A stretch of 64,000 bases of DNA from Streptomyces sp. NBC_01454 (GCF_036227565.1 NZ_CP109460.1:4588001-4652000), one strand, 5' to 3'. Counted from the stretch's first letter, positions 27,527 to 47,396 are shown. The notes: generated by a model not told the origin, from the sequence alone. Numbers and translations: made by a program.

Positions 27527-28028
27527 CTAAGTCGCGCACCTCTTGACTTAGATGGGCTGCTCACCCGCATCGGTAGGTGGGCCTGGCGTCATGGGGGCCA
27601 TACGAGCACCCTCGGCCTGACGGCATGCTTCATGGCCAGCACGGGCTACTCGGGTGCTGGTGTGGTCCCCGCGCGCTGCCCACGACTCCAAGAGGCCGTT
27701 CTCGAGTGGGGCGGGGCGGGGCTCGCCGATCTTGCATGGGGTAGGTCCAGGTCCACGGCTGCGTGCGTCACCCTCGTCGAGTTGATCGCGAGGGCTGCTA
27801 CCGCTATGTAGTCGGCTTTACGTTGTCCCTCGAGATTGATTCTGTGTAGAGGCCACCAGGAGGCGGCGACCACTCCAGAGCTATGGCTTTGGAACATCGG
27901 GGGCTGTCGGACGTGTGAGAGCGCCGTGGTGGCGGGCGTCGCACTGGCCCTGACGGTCTGCGGCGGGCGGGTCGCAGACTCCGGTGACGTGTCAAACGGT
28001 AGGAGTTGAGGCGGCTCACCAAGGCGAC
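27527..28028. other. Intergenic region before the rplJ promoter
   Basis: About 500 bases with no supported gene. A 204-codon minus-strand frame (27646-28260) crosses it but also runs over the rplJ promoter and leader, and I see no family motif in it. Confidence 0.5.
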
Positions 28029-28057
28029 TTGCTGCGTGGACCCTGTTCCCGTAACGT
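28029..28057 (+). promoter_or_regulatory. Probable rplJ-rplL promoter
   Basis: TTGCTG (28029-28034) and TAACGT (28052-28057), separated by 17 bases, fit a housekeeping promoter. The start would be near 28064, leaving a leader of about 217 nt before rplJ. Confidence 0.55.
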
Positions 28058-28129
28058 ATGCGGGAAGCCAAAGACCGCTGGTTGTCTCTACGCGTCCGGA
28101 CTCCGGGCGTGTGGTGGCCGAAGGATCCG

Positions 28130-28275
28130 CTAGCTGCGGACGGCCTGCGCAGGTGTGTATGGATGAACTCCCGGACGGAATTCCGTGCGGTCGAGTCCGC
28201 CCCGTGCGCCTGCGCCGGGGCGTTTGTTTTGCCCAGCCCCTTCTGCGCGGTCCTCATCACCCGGAAGGAGGCCGA
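28130..28275 (+). promoter_or_regulatory. rplJ leader with attenuator-like hairpin (L10-leader type)
   Basis: The long rplJ 5' leader is the position where uL10(bL12)4 autoregulation acts in other bacteria. A GC hairpin (GCCCCG 28199-28204 with CGGGGC 28216-28221) is followed at once by GTTTGTTTT, a terminator-like arrangement. Upstream, the ACGGAATTCCGT palindrome (28175-28186) offers competing pairing. The L10-leader assignment is by position and structure, not by covariance. Confidence 0.5.
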
Positions 28276-28280
28276 GGCTC

Positions 28281-28832
28281 ATGGCGACGTCTGACAAGAA
28301 CGCAGCCGTTGCGGAGATCACGGAGAAGCTCCGCGACTCCACCGCAGCTGTTGTGACTTCTTACACCGGACTGAGTGTGGCGCAGCTCAAGGAGCTGCGT
28401 CGTTCTCTCGGCGAGAACGCTCAGTACCGTGTGGTGAAGAACACGCTGACCAAGATCGCGGCCAAGGAGGCCGGGATTCAGCTGGACGAGCACCTCAAGG
28501 GCTCGACCGCTGTCGCCTTCGTGACCGGTGACCCGGTCACGGCGGCGAAGGGTCTTCGTGACTTCGCCAAGGAGAACCCCGCTCTCGTCATCAAGGGCGG
28601 TGTCCTTGACGGCAAGGCGCTGTCCGCCGACGAGATCAAGAAGCTTGCGGACCTCGAGTCCCGTGAGGTTCTGCTCGCCAAGCTGGCGGGTGGCATGAAG
28701 GCGTCCATGGCCAAGGCCGCGGCGACCTTCCAGGCCCCGCTCACGAAGTTCGTCCGCACCGCGGACGCGCTTCGCAGCAAGGTCGAGCAGGGCGGTGCCG
28801 GTACGCCGGCTCCCGCCGAGGCTGCCGAGTAA
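28281..28832 (+). CDS. rplJ: Ribosomal protein uL10
   Basis: 183-residue stalk base protein that anchors bL12 dimers to 23S rRNA. The start at 28281 ([20 protein letters not shown]) follows GGAAGGAGG. The rRNA-binding domain contains [28 protein letters not shown], and the C-terminal helix that binds bL12 ends in an Ala/Pro tail. It is followed by rplL after 81 bases. Confidence 0.97.
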   Translation: MATSDKNAAVAEITEKLRDSTAAVVTSYTGLSVAQLKELRRSLGENAQYRVVKNTLTKIAAKEAGIQLDEHLKGSTAVAFVTGDPVTAAKGLRDFAKENPALVIKGGVLDGKALSADEIKKLADLESREVLLAKLAGGMKASMAKAAATFQAPLTKFVRTADALRSKVEQGGAGTPAPAEAAE

Positions 28833-28913
28833 TCACTCGTCCGCCCAGCGGGCCCGTACGCCCGCCATTCATGTACATCCGGCACCAGCCGAATTAGTGG
28901 AAGGACCGCCACC

Positions 28914-29300
28914 ATGGCGAAGCTCAGCCAGGAAGACCTGCTCGCGCAGTTCGAGGAGATGACCCTCATCGAGCTCTCCGAGTTCGTGAAGCTCTTCGAG
29001 GACAAGTTCGACGTCGAGGCTGCCGCCCCGGTCGCCGTTGCCGCCGCCGGTGCCCCGGGCGCCCCGGCCGCCGCCGCCGAGGAGGAGAAGGACGAGTTCG
29101 ACGTCATCCTCACCGGTGCGGGCGACAAGAAGATCCAGGTCATCAAGGTCGTGCGTGAGCTGACCTCCCTGGGTCTGAAGGAGGCCAAGGACCTCGTCGA
29201 CGGCACCCCGAAGCCCGTCCTCGAGAAGGTCGCCAAGGACGCCGCCGAGAAGGCCGCCGAGTCCCTCAAGGGCGCCGGCGCCTCCGTCGAGGTCAAGTGA
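28914..29300 (+). CDS. rplL: Ribosomal protein bL12 (L7/L12)
   Basis: 128-residue stalk protein that recruits translational GTPases. The N-terminal dimerisation helix region ([17 protein letters not shown]), the Ala/Pro hinge at about 38-58, and the C-terminal domain [40 protein letters not shown] are all present. It is second and last in the rplJL unit; a hairpin lies 58 bases downstream, before rpoB. Confidence 0.98.
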   Translation: MAKLSQEDLLAQFEEMTLIELSEFVKLFEDKFDVEAAAPVAVAAAGAPGAPAAAAEEEKDEFDVILTGAGDKKIQVIKVVRELTSLGLKEAKDLVDGTPKPVLEKVAKDAAEKAAESLKGAGASVEVK

Positions 29301-29357
29301 CTTCACTGAGTCTTCCGACTCACGTCCTGGGCGCCTGAGGCGTCAGGGGCACGTGCC

Positions 29358-29389
29358 AAGGGCGATCACCCATGCGGGTGGTCGCCCTT
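29358..29389 (+). terminator. Hairpin between rplL and rpoB
   Basis: AAGGGCGATCACCC (29358-29371) pairs with GGGTGGTCGCCCTT (29376-29389), one G-T pair, loop atgc. It either ends the rplJL message or attenuates read-through into rpoB. Confidence 0.8.
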
Positions 29390-29731
29390 CGGCGTGCTTG
29401 TCACGGCTGCATTGTCTCGCGCCTGCGTGCGAGTATGGTGATCTTCGTTGCCCGGACCTGCCCCCATGTGACGATCTCCCAGAGGTGGGGGGCCTTGACG
29501 AACCGGACGCGGCGCGCAATTCTCGGGACGCGACGCAGAAGCGATCCAGGGTTCGAGGCATGGATCGCCGACGAAGAGGGAAGCATCGGTGTGCGCCACT
29601 GGCGCAGGGCTTTCGGCAGGCGCAGGGCATTGAGAAGAACAAACGAGGGCTTCCTCCGGTGCGGAGGACACGACCTCCCGGAGGGAGAAGATCGGTATCA
29701 CGGTGCTGAACCGGTCTCCGGAAACTCGCTC

Positions 29732-29760
29732 TGGACATCAGTGGGCCGAGTGGCTACACT
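29732..29760 (+). promoter_or_regulatory. Probable rpoB promoter
   Basis: TGGACA (29732-29737) and TACACT (29755-29760) with a 17-base spacer closely match the housekeeping consensus. The start would be near 29767, giving an rpoB leader of about 155 nt. The other roughly 340 bases between the rplL hairpin and this promoter hold nothing I can identify. Confidence 0.65.
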
Positions 29761-29922
29761 GACCCTTTGCGCTGCCTGTTAGCTGCTCCCTGCCCGTCAC
29801 CAGGGGCATACCCGAGCCCGAGCAAAGCTGAATGATCCGCCCTGACCTGGGCTTTCCCTCAGTCTGTTCGGTTCGGGACCGGTACGCGCGTAGTGAGTCC
29901 GAGCCCTCGGAAGGACCCCCTC

Positions 29923-33408
<3,486 letters not shown>

Positions 33409-33508
33409 CGGGAGTCCGGCCGGGGACCCAGTGATGGTTCCCCGGCCGGCCCCAGGACCCCCGTTTCAGACCCCTAAGACTTACAACCCTGAGAGGGATT
33501 GACGCATA

Positions 33509-37408
<3,900 letters not shown>

Positions 37409-37429
37409 TCCTGGCCCGTACGACAGCAA

Positions 37430-37463
37430 CAGGGCGGTCATCCCTTGGGGGGTGGCCGCCCTG
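37430..37463 (+). terminator. Terminator of rpoBC
   Basis: CAGGGCGGTCA (37430-37440) pairs with TGGCCGCCCTG (37453-37463), one G-T pair, loop 12 nt. Confidence 0.82.
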
Positions 37464-37584
37464 CGGCGTGCGGGCGGCCCTCCCCCTCCCCGTGGTAGGT
37501 GGCCGCGCGGGGGAACTTGTCCTCCCATCTCTGCGTCTGTGATGAGAAGATGGGGGAACTGTCGAGCGGGGGGAGGTTCGCAAA

Positions 37585-38124
37585 GTGGCATTCCAGCCGT
37601 GGCAGGGTGGGCAGCCCGCTCAGCCGTCGAATCAGGTGCCTGTCATGCGTGCTTCGCACGCCGATCGTGAGCGGGCGGTCGATGTGCTCAAGGCAGGATT
37701 CGCCGAGGGGCGGATGCAACAGCCGGAGTACGAGCAGCGGATCGCACGGGCCTACCAGGCACAGACCCACGCCGAGCTGCAGATGCTGGTGGCGGATCTG
37801 CCGCAGGGGCCGGTGCCGCAGGCGCAGTTTCTGCCGCAGCGGCCGATGCCGGCCACCTTCATGCCGATGCAGATGCCTCCGCCGGTGGCGACGAACGGCT
37901 CGGCGACGGGCGCCCTGGTCTGCGGGATCATGACACCGGTGACATGGGGACTGACGGCGATCCCGGCCGTGATCCTGGGACACAAGGCGCGCGCCGAGAT
38001 CCGCCGCACCGGCGAGCGCGGGGACGGTCAGGCCCTCGCGGGCCTGGTGCTCGGCTGGCTGGGCATCGGCGGCTGGTCGCTGTTCTTCCTGCTCTCGGTC
38101 CTGCTGACCGTGTCCCACCTCTAG
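37585..38124 (+). CDS. DUF1707/DUF4190 domain membrane protein
   Basis: 179-residue membrane protein of unknown function, common in streptomycetes. Residues 21-70 form a DUF1707 domain (MRASHADRERAVDVLKAGF, then EYEQRIARAYQAQTHAEL). A Pro/Met-rich linker follows, and residues 105-179 form a DUF4190 domain of two transmembrane helices with the loop LGHKARAEIRRTGERGDG. It starts with GTG after GGGGAGG. It lies alone between rpoC and the str operon, with a terminator on each side. Confidence 0.85.
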   Translation: MAFQPWQGGQPAQPSNQVPVMRASHADRERAVDVLKAGFAEGRMQQPEYEQRIARAYQAQTHAELQMLVADLPQGPVPQAQFLPQRPMPATFMPMQMPPPVATNGSATGALVCGIMTPVTWGLTAIPAVILGHKARAEIRRTGERGDGQALAGLVLGWLGIGGWSLFFLLSVLLTVSHL

Positions 38125-38136
38125 GGCGTCTCCGGG

Positions 38137-38168
38137 GCCCCAGGGCCCTGCCGGCCGGGCCCTGGGGC
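38137..38168 (+). terminator. Terminator after the DUF1707 gene
   Basis: GCCCCAGGGCCC (38137-38148) pairs perfectly with GGGCCCTGGGGC (38157-38168), loop 8 nt. Confidence 0.85.
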
Positions 38169-38264
38169 GGGGGCGCGGTGCCTTCTTCCGTACGGCCGTG
38201 GAGCGCACTACGGTGGCCGCAACGCCGTGTGGAGTCCGGCGTGTCCTTCGCGTGTGCATTTGTT

Positions 38265-38293
38265 TTGACCGCAGCCAATGCGGTAGGTACGCT
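38265..38293 (+). promoter_or_regulatory. Probable promoter of the str operon (rpsL)
   Basis: TTGACC (38265-38270) and TACGCT (38288-38293), spacer 17 bases, a good housekeeping match. The predicted start near 38300 leaves a leader of about 215 nt before rpsL. Confidence 0.65.
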
Positions 38294-38438
38294 CTGACCT
38301 TGTGCCTGGGGTGTCCCTGGGCTGCTGCATGCGCAATCTCCCGAGCTTCTGCCGGGAGTGCCCTCACTGCGGCGGCCAGGTTTTGACACCGCAATCTGCC
38401 GCCACGCTCGTTCCAGCGAGTCATCGGACTGCAGTATT

Positions 38439-38468
38439 CGACACACCCGACCGCGTGGGTCGGGGAAG
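38439..38468 (+). promoter_or_regulatory. rpsL leader element shared with the rpsJ leader
   Basis: 30-nt element whose core is the hairpin CCGACC-gcgtg-GGTCGG (38447-38463), flanked by CGACACAC on the left and GGAAG on the right. It matches 28 of 30 bases of an element at 44173-44202 in front of rpsJ. It lies 47 bases before the rpsL start, inside the predicted transcript. Its function is unknown; autoregulation or antitermination are possible. Confidence 0.7.
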
Positions 38469-38515
38469 TTCCAGGTTAGCTTTACCGAGACTGGCACACA
38501 GAAACCGGAGAAACG

Positions 38516-38887
38516 GTGCCTACGATCCAGCAGCTGGTCCGCAAGGGCCGGCAGGACAAGGTCGAGAAGAACAAGACGCCCGCGCTCGAGGGTTCTCCCC
38601 AGCGCCGTGGCGTCTGCACGCGTGTTTTCACGACCACCCCGAAGAAGCCGAACTCGGCCCTGCGTAAGGTCGCGCGTGTGCGTCTGACCAGCGGGATCGA
38701 GGTCACCGCTTACATTCCGGGTGAGGGCCACAACCTGCAGGAGCACTCGATCGTGCTCGTGCGTGGTGGTCGTGTGAAGGACCTGCCGGGTGTTCGGTAC
38801 AAGATCATCCGCGGCTCCCTCGACACGCAGGGCGTCAAGAACCGCAAGCAGGCTCGCAGCCGCTACGGCGCCAAGAAGGAGAAGTAA
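38516..38887 (+). CDS. rpsL: Ribosomal protein uS12
   Basis: 123-residue decoding-centre protein. Streptomycin-relevant lysines K43 ([13 protein letters not shown]) and K88 ([13 protein letters not shown]) are wild type, so this allele should be streptomycin-sensitive. The GTG start has CGGAG 6 bases upstream. It is first gene of the str operon, with rpsG two bases after its stop. Confidence 0.98.
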   Translation: MPTIQQLVRKGRQDKVEKNKTPALEGSPQRRGVCTRVFTTTPKKPNSALRKVARVRLTSGIEVTAYIPGEGHNLQEHSIVLVRGGRVKDLPGVRYKIIRGSLDTQGVKNRKQARSRYGAKKEK

Positions 38888-38889
38888 GA

Positions 38890-39360
38890 ATGCCTCGTAA
38901 GGGCCCCGCCCCGAAGCGCCCGGTCATCATCGACCCGGTCTACGGTTCTCCTCTGGTGACCTCCCTCATCAACAAGGTGCTGCTGAACGGCAAGCGCTCC
39001 ACCGCTGAGCGCATCGTTTACGGCGCCATGGAGGGTCTGCGCGAGAAGACCGGCAACGACCCGGTCATCACGCTCAAGCGCGCGCTCGAGAACATCAAGC
39101 CGACCCTTGAGGTCAAGTCCCGCCGTGTCGGTGGCGCGACCTACCAGGTCCCGATTGAGGTCAAGCCCGGCCGTGCCGCCACCCTCTCGCTCCGCTGGCT
39201 CGTGGGCTACTCCCGCGCCCGCCGCGAGAAGACCATGACCGAGCGCCTCATGAACGAACTGCTCGACGCCTCCAACGGCCTCGGCGCTTCGGTCAAGAAG
39301 CGTGAGGACACGCACAAGATGGCCGAGTCCAACAAGGCCTTCGCGCACTACCGCTGGTAG
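38890..39360 (+). CDS. rpsG: Ribosomal protein uS7
   Basis: 156-residue primary 16S rRNA-binding protein of the 30S head. It starts [12 protein letters not shown] and includes the conserved [20 protein letters not shown] and [16 protein letters not shown] segments. It is spaced 2 bases from rpsL and 39 from fusA, so it is co-transcribed in the str operon. In E. coli S7 is the autoregulator of this operon; whether it acts so here is not visible. Confidence 0.98.
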   Translation: MPRKGPAPKRPVIIDPVYGSPLVTSLINKVLLNGKRSTAERIVYGAMEGLREKTGNDPVITLKRALENIKPTLEVKSRRVGGATYQVPIEVKPGRAATLSLRWLVGYSRARREKTMTERLMNELLDASNGLGASVKKREDTHKMAESNKAFAHYRW

Positions 39361-39399
39361 TCGCAACCCACATCGAGACCGAGAGAAGATTGAGCCACT

Positions 39400-41520
<2,121 letters not shown>

Positions 41521-41554
41521 CTCCGTCTCCCGAGAGCCGGAACACGCTTTAGGC

Positions 41555-41560
41555 TTGACA
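41555..41560 (+). promoter_or_regulatory. Candidate -35 of a separate tuf promoter
   Basis: TTGACA occurs in the 158-base fusA-tuf gap. I see no good -10 at the right distance, so this is only a hint. A tuf-specific promoter in this gap is, to my memory, described in other streptomycetes. Confidence 0.3.
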
Positions 41561-41678
41561 CCGTCTGATGGGGCAATCCCCGCAATCCGTGAGGAATGCC
41601 CCGTCAGCCGGCACCCCAGCAAAGATCACCTGGCGCCGATGAGTAAGGCGTACAGAACCACTCTTCAGGAGGACCCCC

Positions 41679-42872
<1,194 letters not shown>

Positions 42873-42923
42873 CTGGTGAGCTGACCCGGTAGCTCCTCGG
42901 AGCGTGCGAGCCGTGTGCTCGTG

Positions 42924-42961
42924 AGAAGTGCCCGTACGACTTCGGTCGTACGGGCACTTCT
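42924..42961 (+). terminator. Terminator of the str operon
   Basis: Arms 42924-42940 and 42945-42961 form a perfect 17-bp stem with a TTCG tetraloop. It is one of the strongest hairpins in the window. Confidence 0.92.
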
Positions 42962-43087
42962 GTGTGTGGCGGGGGAGGAGCGGCGGCGGTCCGCGGACCT
43001 TGTCAGACGGGCATGGCTCGCCGACCATGGGGGAGTCGGCGCGTACTCCTGTGCGGAGACGCGACCCTTTGCCACAGGAGTGACACC

Positions 43088-43510
43088 GTGCTGCGCACCA
43101 TGGTCAAGTCCAAGATCCACCGTGCCACCGTGACCCAGGCCGATCTGCACTACGTCGGTTCGGTCACCGTCGATGCCGACCTGCTGGACGCCGCCGATCT
43201 GCTGCCCGGCGAACTCGTCCACATCGTCGACGTCACGAACGGTGCCCGGCTGGAGACTTACACGATCGAGGGGGAGCGCGGCTCCGGGGTGGTCGGCATC
43301 AACGGGGCGGCCGCACATCTGGTGCACCCCGGGGACCTGGTCATTCTGATCAGCTACGCGCAGGTGGACGACGCGGAGGCGCGGACGCTGCGGCCGCGGG
43401 TGCTTCACGTCGACGCCGGGAACCGCATCGTCGAGCTCGGCGCGGACCCCTCGGAGCCGGCCCCGGGCAGCGGGACGGTGCGGGGGCCGGGGGCGGTGGC
43501 GCGGCCGTAG
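43088..43510 (+). CDS. panD: Aspartate 1-decarboxylase (pyruvoyl enzyme)
   Basis: Makes beta-alanine from aspartate for pantothenate and CoA synthesis. The 140-residue proenzyme has the self-cleavage site YVGS (Gly24-Ser25), where Ser25 becomes the pyruvoyl cofactor. [12 protein letters not shown] (active-site Thr57/Tyr58 equivalents) and [29 protein letters not shown] are conserved. The GTG start follows CAGGAG. It lies between the tuf terminator and the S10 operon leader and seems to be a single-gene unit. This is an unexpected neighbour for ribosomal genes. Confidence 0.93.
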   Translation: MLRTMVKSKIHRATVTQADLHYVGSVTVDADLLDAADLLPGELVHIVDVTNGARLETYTIEGERGSGVVGINGAAAHLVHPGDLVILISYAQVDDAEARTLRPRVLHVDAGNRIVELGADPSEPAPGSGTVRGPGAVARP

Positions 43511-43642
43511 GGGGCCGGGCGGCGGTCGGGGAGTCGCGCGAGGCCGCCGGGCCGTTTCTCCGGCGCGGCCGGACGGTCTTCCCTGAGAAAGGCGAGGAAG
43601 GCGCCCTCGCGGCGCGACGCGGCGCAGGGGTCCCGGGCGGCA

Positions 43643-43721
43643 CCTCTCTCGTCGGAGGGGCGGAGCGGGAGGATGAGCCGTCCTCCTGGGGCATCCGCCA
43701 CGGTGCCTCTGACGAGAGAGG
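43643..43721. other. Two-stem inverted repeat structure downstream of panD
   Basis: CCTCTCTCGTC (43643-43653) pairs with GACGAGAGAGG (43711-43721), and three more outer pairs form past one mismatch. Inside lies a second hairpin, GGAGGA (43668-43673) with TCCTCC (43681-43686). It could be a terminator for panD or a structured RNA. Confidence 0.5.
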
Positions 43722-44172
43722 CGCCGGCCGGGTGGCCGGCGCGGGAGGAGACCTCGCGCAGCGGATGGACGGCATGTCCACCGTGCCGCGTGGTGACCGG
43801 ATCCGGACCGGCCGGCAGGTGGGTTCTCGCCGCGTGGCGCGGAGGGAAATCGACGATTTTCCCGCGCGTTCCCCGTACCAGGGGCGCCGGTTGGGGCGGC
43901 GGTCGGGTAGTGTCTCCGGCTTCGGTTGGCCAGTGGTGTAGCCCGTGTGGCACACTGTCCAGGTTGCTCGGTTGAGTGCCGATGCTGCGCGCCTCTCGCC
44001 GGGAGGACTGGAAGCGAGTCCCAGGTATTCGTCGTCCCTTCTCAGGGCCGGAAATACGGGAATCTTCCGGGAAGCGTCAGCGGGGTGCCTCGGCCAGGCG
44101 TCCGGTGGGTGTTCTTCCCCTGCCATCTCCTTCTTGAAGGATCTCCTGTGCGGGGATTTACGAGAAGGGGTG
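43722..44172 (+). promoter_or_regulatory. Upstream and leader region of the S10 operon
   Basis: About 450 bases with no supported gene. A possible promoter is TTGGCC (43926-43931) with CACACT (43951-43956) at 19-base spacing, which would give a leader of about 310 nt. The region ends in the element shared with rpsL. Confidence 0.35.
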
Positions 44173-44202
44173 CGACACGCCCGACCGCGTGGGTCGGAGA
44201 AG
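44173..44202 (+). promoter_or_regulatory. rpsJ leader element shared with the rpsL leader
   Basis: Same 30-nt element as before rpsL, with two differences (A to G at base 7, G to A at base 26). The hairpin CCGACC-gcgtg-GGTCGG (44181-44197) is identical. It lies 71 bases before rpsJ. An outer GAGAAG/CTTCTC pairing (44162-44167 with 44210-44215) could enclose it here. Confidence 0.7.
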
Positions 44203-44273
44203 AACGGCGCTTCTCAGGAGGCGCAGCGCACCGGGTCCCAGAGCGTTACGAGAGACAGGACTACGAAGTAGCC

Positions 44274-44582
44274 ATGGCGGGACAGAAGATCCGCATCCGG
44301 CTCAAGGCCTACGACCACGAGGTCATCGACTCTTCGGCGAAGAAGATCGTCGAGACGGTGACCCGTACTGGTGCGTCGGTCGCGGGCCCGGTGCCGCTGC
44401 CCACTGAAAAGAACGTGTACTGCGTCATCAAGTCGCCGCACAAGTACAAGGACTCGCGCGAGCACTTCGAGATGCGCACGCACAAGCGCCTGATCGACAT
44501 CCTCGACCCGACGCCCAAGACCGTTGACTCGCTGATGCGCCTGGACCTTCCGGCCGGCGTTGACATCGAGATCAAGCTCTGA
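44274..44582 (+). CDS. rpsJ: Ribosomal protein uS10 (NusE)
   Basis: 102-residue S10, a 30S head protein that also acts as NusE with NusB in antitermination and contacts NusG. It starts [20 protein letters not shown]; the upstream open frame is not supported. The extended loop [22 protein letters not shown] is intact. It is first gene of a long S10-spc cluster, behind a long leader with the shared hairpin element. Confidence 0.98.
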   Translation: MAGQKIRIRLKAYDHEVIDSSAKKIVETVTRTGASVAGPVPLPTEKNVYCVIKSPHKYKDSREHFEMRTHKRLIDILDPTPKTVDSLMRLDLPAGVDIEIKL

Positions 44583-44596
44583 GAGGCGCGGAAGAG

Positions 44597-45241
44597 ATGG
44601 CTAAGCAGATCAAGGGCATCCTGGGCGAGAAGCTCGGCATGACCCAGGTCTGGGACGAGAACAACCGTGTCGTCCCGGTCACTGTGGTCAAGGCCGGCCC
44701 CTGTGTCGTTACCCAGGTGCGCACCAATGACCAGGACGGTTACGACTCCGTCCAGATCGCCTTCGGCGAGATCGACCCGCGCAAGGTGAACAAGCCCCTC
44801 AAGGGCCACTTCGCCAAGGCCGACGTCACCCCCCGTCGCCACCTCGTCGAGGTCCGTACCACCGATGCCGGTGAGTACACCCTCGGCCAGGAAGTGACCG
44901 CTGAGACCTTCGAGTCCGGCGTCAAGGTGGACGTGACCGGCAAGAGCAAGGGCAAGGGCTTCGCCGGTGTCATGAAGCGTCACGGCTTCCATGGCGGCAA
45001 GGCCTCCCACGGTGCCCACCGCGTGCACCGTAAGCCTGGCTCCATCGGTGGCTGTGCCACCCCGGGCCGCGTGTTCAAGGGCATGCGGATGGCCGGCCGT
45101 ATGGGCAATGAGCGGGTCACCACCCAGAACCTGACCGTCCATGCCGTTGACGCGGAGAAGGGCCTGCTGCTCATCAAGGGCGCAGTTCCTGGTCCGAACG
45201 GCGGCCTCGTCCTGGTCCGTACCGCGGCCAAGGGGGCCTGA
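44597..45241 (+). CDS. rplC: Ribosomal protein uL3
   Basis: 214-residue uL3. It starts [19 protein letters not shown]. The long loop reaching the peptidyl-transferase centre includes [31 protein letters not shown]. It follows rpsJ by 14 bases, with a Shine-Dalgarno in between. All the hallmark 23S rRNA-binding residues I can place are present. Confidence 0.98.
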   Translation: MAKQIKGILGEKLGMTQVWDENNRVVPVTVVKAGPCVVTQVRTNDQDGYDSVQIAFGEIDPRKVNKPLKGHFAKADVTPRRHLVEVRTTDAGEYTLGQEVTAETFESGVKVDVTGKSKGKGFAGVMKRHGFHGGKASHGAHRVHRKPGSIGGCATPGRVFKGMRMAGRMGNERVTTQNLTVHAVDAEKGLLLIKGAVPGPNGGLVLVRTAAKGA

Positions 45242-45249
45242 GGTAACCG

Positions 45250-45903
45250 ATGAGCACCATTGACATCCTTTCGCCGGCAGGCGACAAGGCCGGTAGCGTC
45301 GAACTCCCCACGGAGATCTTCGACGCCAAGGTCAGCATTCCGCTGATCCACCAGGTCGTTGTCGCACAGCTGGCCGCGGCCCGTCAGGGCACGCACAAGA
45401 CCAAGACTCGCGGCGAGGTCCGCGGCGGTGGCAGGAAGCCGTACCGCCAGAAGGGCACCGGCCGGGCGCGTCAGGGTTCGACCCGTGCGCCGCAGTTCGC
45501 CGGCGGTGGCGTCGTCCACGGCCCCGTGCCGCGTGACTACAGCCAGCGGACCCCGAAGAAGATGAAGGTTGCCGCCCTGCGCGGTGCCCTCACCGATCGG
45601 GCCCGCAACAGCCGTATCCACGTCGTTTCCGGCGTGATCGAGGGCGACATCTCCACCAAGGCCGCCAAGACTCTCCTCGGCAAGGTCAGCGAGCGCAAGA
45701 ACGTGCTCCTGGTCGTCGAGCGCAGCGACGAGGCCGCGTGGCTGTCCGCCCGCAACCTGCCCCAGGTGCACATCCTGGAGCCGGGCCAGCTGAACACGTA
45801 TGACGTGCTCGTCTCCGACGACGTGGTCTTCACCAAGGCCGCCTTCGAGTCCTTCGTGTCTGGCCCCAAGGCCAACGCTGAGACCGAAGGGAGCGACGCC
45901 TGA
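45250..45903 (+). CDS. rplD: Ribosomal protein uL4
   Basis: 217-residue uL4. Its extended loop ([24 protein letters not shown]) lines the exit tunnel near the macrolide site. The C-terminal globular part contains KNVLLVVE and the NTYDVL segment. Its stop shares one base with the rplW start, and the gap to rplC is 8 bases. In E. coli L4 represses the S10 operon through a leader; nothing here shows whether that applies. Confidence 0.98.
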   Translation: MSTIDILSPAGDKAGSVELPTEIFDAKVSIPLIHQVVVAQLAAARQGTHKTKTRGEVRGGGRKPYRQKGTGRARQGSTRAPQFAGGGVVHGPVPRDYSQRTPKKMKVAALRGALTDRARNSRIHVVSGVIEGDISTKAAKTLLGKVSERKNVLLVVERSDEAAWLSARNLPQVHILEPGQLNTYDVLVSDDVVFTKAAFESFVSGPKANAETEGSDA

Positions 45904-46226
45904 TGACTGAGGCCGTCGTCACCAGCAAGACCTTCACGGACCCGCGTGACGTTCTCGTCAAGCCGGTGGTTTCCGAGAAGAGCTACGCGCTGCTGGACGA
46001 GAACAAGTACACGTTCATCGTCGCGCCCGGCTCGAACAAGACCCAGATCAAGCAGGCCGTCGAGGCGGTCTTCTCGGTCAAGGTCACCGGGGTCAACACG
46101 ATCAACCGGCAGGGCAAGCGCAAGCGCACCCGCACCGGTTACGGCAAGCGCGCGGACACCAAGCGCGCCATCGTGACCCTCGCCGAGGGCGACCGTATCG
46201 ACATCTTCGGCGGCCCGGTCTCCTAA
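45903..46226 (+). CDS. rplW: Ribosomal protein uL23
   Basis: 107-residue uL23, located at the tunnel exit, where trigger factor and SRP dock. [19 protein letters not shown] and the loop [16 protein letters not shown] are conserved. The TGATG junction with rplD implies coupled translation. Confidence 0.98.
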   Translation: MTEAVVTSKTFTDPRDVLVKPVVSEKSYALLDENKYTFIVAPGSNKTQIKQAVEAVFSVKVTGVNTINRQGKRKRTRTGYGKRADTKRAIVTLAEGDRIDIFGGPVS

Positions 46227-46265
46227 CGGAGTCCGAGTCGTCCGGAATCGGACGAGGACTGAGAA

Positions 46266-47102
46266 ATGGGTATCCGCAAGTACAAGCCGACGACCCCGGG
46301 CCGTCGTGGCTCCAGCGTCGCCGACTTTGTCGAGATCACGCGGTCCACGCCGGAGAAGTCGCTGGTCCGCCCCCTGCACAGCAAGGGCGGCCGTAACAAC
46401 GCCGGTCGTGTGACCGTTCGCCACCAGGGCGGTGGCCACAAGCGCGCCTACCGAGTGATCGACTTCCGTCGTCACGACAAGGACGGCGTGCCGGCCAAGG
46501 TCGCGCACATCGAGTACGACCCGAACCGCACCGCGCGCATCGCGCTCCTGCACTACGCAGACGGCGAGAAGCGCTACATCATCGCGCCCCGTGGCCTGGC
46601 CCAGGGTGCTCGGATTGAGAACGGCCCTGGCGCCGACATCAAGCCGGGCAACAACCTGCCGCTGCGTCACATCCCCGTGGGTACGACGATCCACGCGATC
46701 GAGCTGCGTCCGGGCGGCGGTGCGAAGTTCGCCCGCTCGGCCGGTGCCTCCGTGCAGCTGCTGGCGAAGGAGGGCCGCATGGCTCACCTTCGTATGCCGT
46801 CGGGTGAGATCCGCCTGGTCGACGTCCGCTGCCGCGCCACTGTGGGCGAGGTCGGCAACGCCGAGCAGTCGAACATCAACTGGGGCAAGGCCGGCCGTAT
46901 GCGCTGGAAGGGCGTCCGCCCGACCGTGCGTGGTGTCGTCATGAACCCGGTTGACCACCCGCACGGTGGTGGTGAGGGCAAGACTTCCGGTGGTCGCCAC
47001 CCGGTCTCGCCCTGGGGTCAGAAGGAGGGTCGTACTCGTTCGCCGAAGAAGGCGAGCAACAAGTACATCGTCCGCCGCCGCAAGACGAACAAGAAGCGCT
47101 AG
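46266..47102 (+). CDS. rplB: Ribosomal protein uL2
   Basis: 278-residue uL2, needed for subunit association and peptidyl-transferase assembly. It starts [18 protein letters not shown]. The conserved C-terminal [17 protein letters not shown] contains the histidine (E. coli His229 region) important for activity. It lies 39 bases after rplW and 12 before rpsS. Confidence 0.98.
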   Translation: MGIRKYKPTTPGRRGSSVADFVEITRSTPEKSLVRPLHSKGGRNNAGRVTVRHQGGGHKRAYRVIDFRRHDKDGVPAKVAHIEYDPNRTARIALLHYADGEKRYIIAPRGLAQGARIENGPGADIKPGNNLPLRHIPVGTTIHAIELRPGGGAKFARSAGASVQLLAKEGRMAHLRMPSGEIRLVDVRCRATVGEVGNAEQSNINWGKAGRMRWKGVRPTVRGVVMNPVDHPHGGGEGKTSGGRHPVSPWGQKEGRTRSPKKASNKYIVRRRKTNKKR

Positions 47103-47114
47103 GAGCGGGTTTAG

Positions 47115-47396
47115 ATGCCGCGCAGTCTCAAGAAGGGGCCCTTCGTCGACGACCACCTTTCCAAGAAGGTGGATGTTCAGAACGATGCCGGCACCAAGAA
47201 CGTCATCAAGACCTGGTCCCGCCGCTCCATGATCGTCCCGGCCATGCTCGGCCACACGATCGCGGTGCACGACGGCCGCAAGCACGTCCCGGTGTTCGTC
47301 ACCGAGTCGATGGTCGGCCACAAGCTCGGCGAGTTTGCGCCGACCCGCACCTTCCGCGGCCACGAGAAGGACGACCGCAAGTCGCGGCGTCGTTGA
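47115..47396 (+). CDS. rpsS: Ribosomal protein uS19
   Basis: 93-residue 30S head protein. It starts [15 protein letters not shown]; the core [32 protein letters not shown] and the C-terminal [14 protein letters not shown] are typical. The preceding AGGAGCGGG serves as ribosome-binding site. Confidence 0.98.
   Translation: MPRSLKKGPFVDDHLSKKVDVQNDAGTKNVIKTWSRRSMIVPAMLGHTIAVHDGRKHVPVFVTESMVGHKLGEFAPTRTFRGHEKDDRKSRRR

Noticed and set aside
27646..28260. 204-codon minus-strand frame
   Set aside because: It runs across the rplJ promoter and leader, and its composition shows no coding signal or family motif.
43350..44126. 258-codon minus-strand frame between panD and rpsJ
   Set aside because: Overlaps panD and the rpsJ upstream region, and the peptide is Arg/Pro-rich as in shadow frames.
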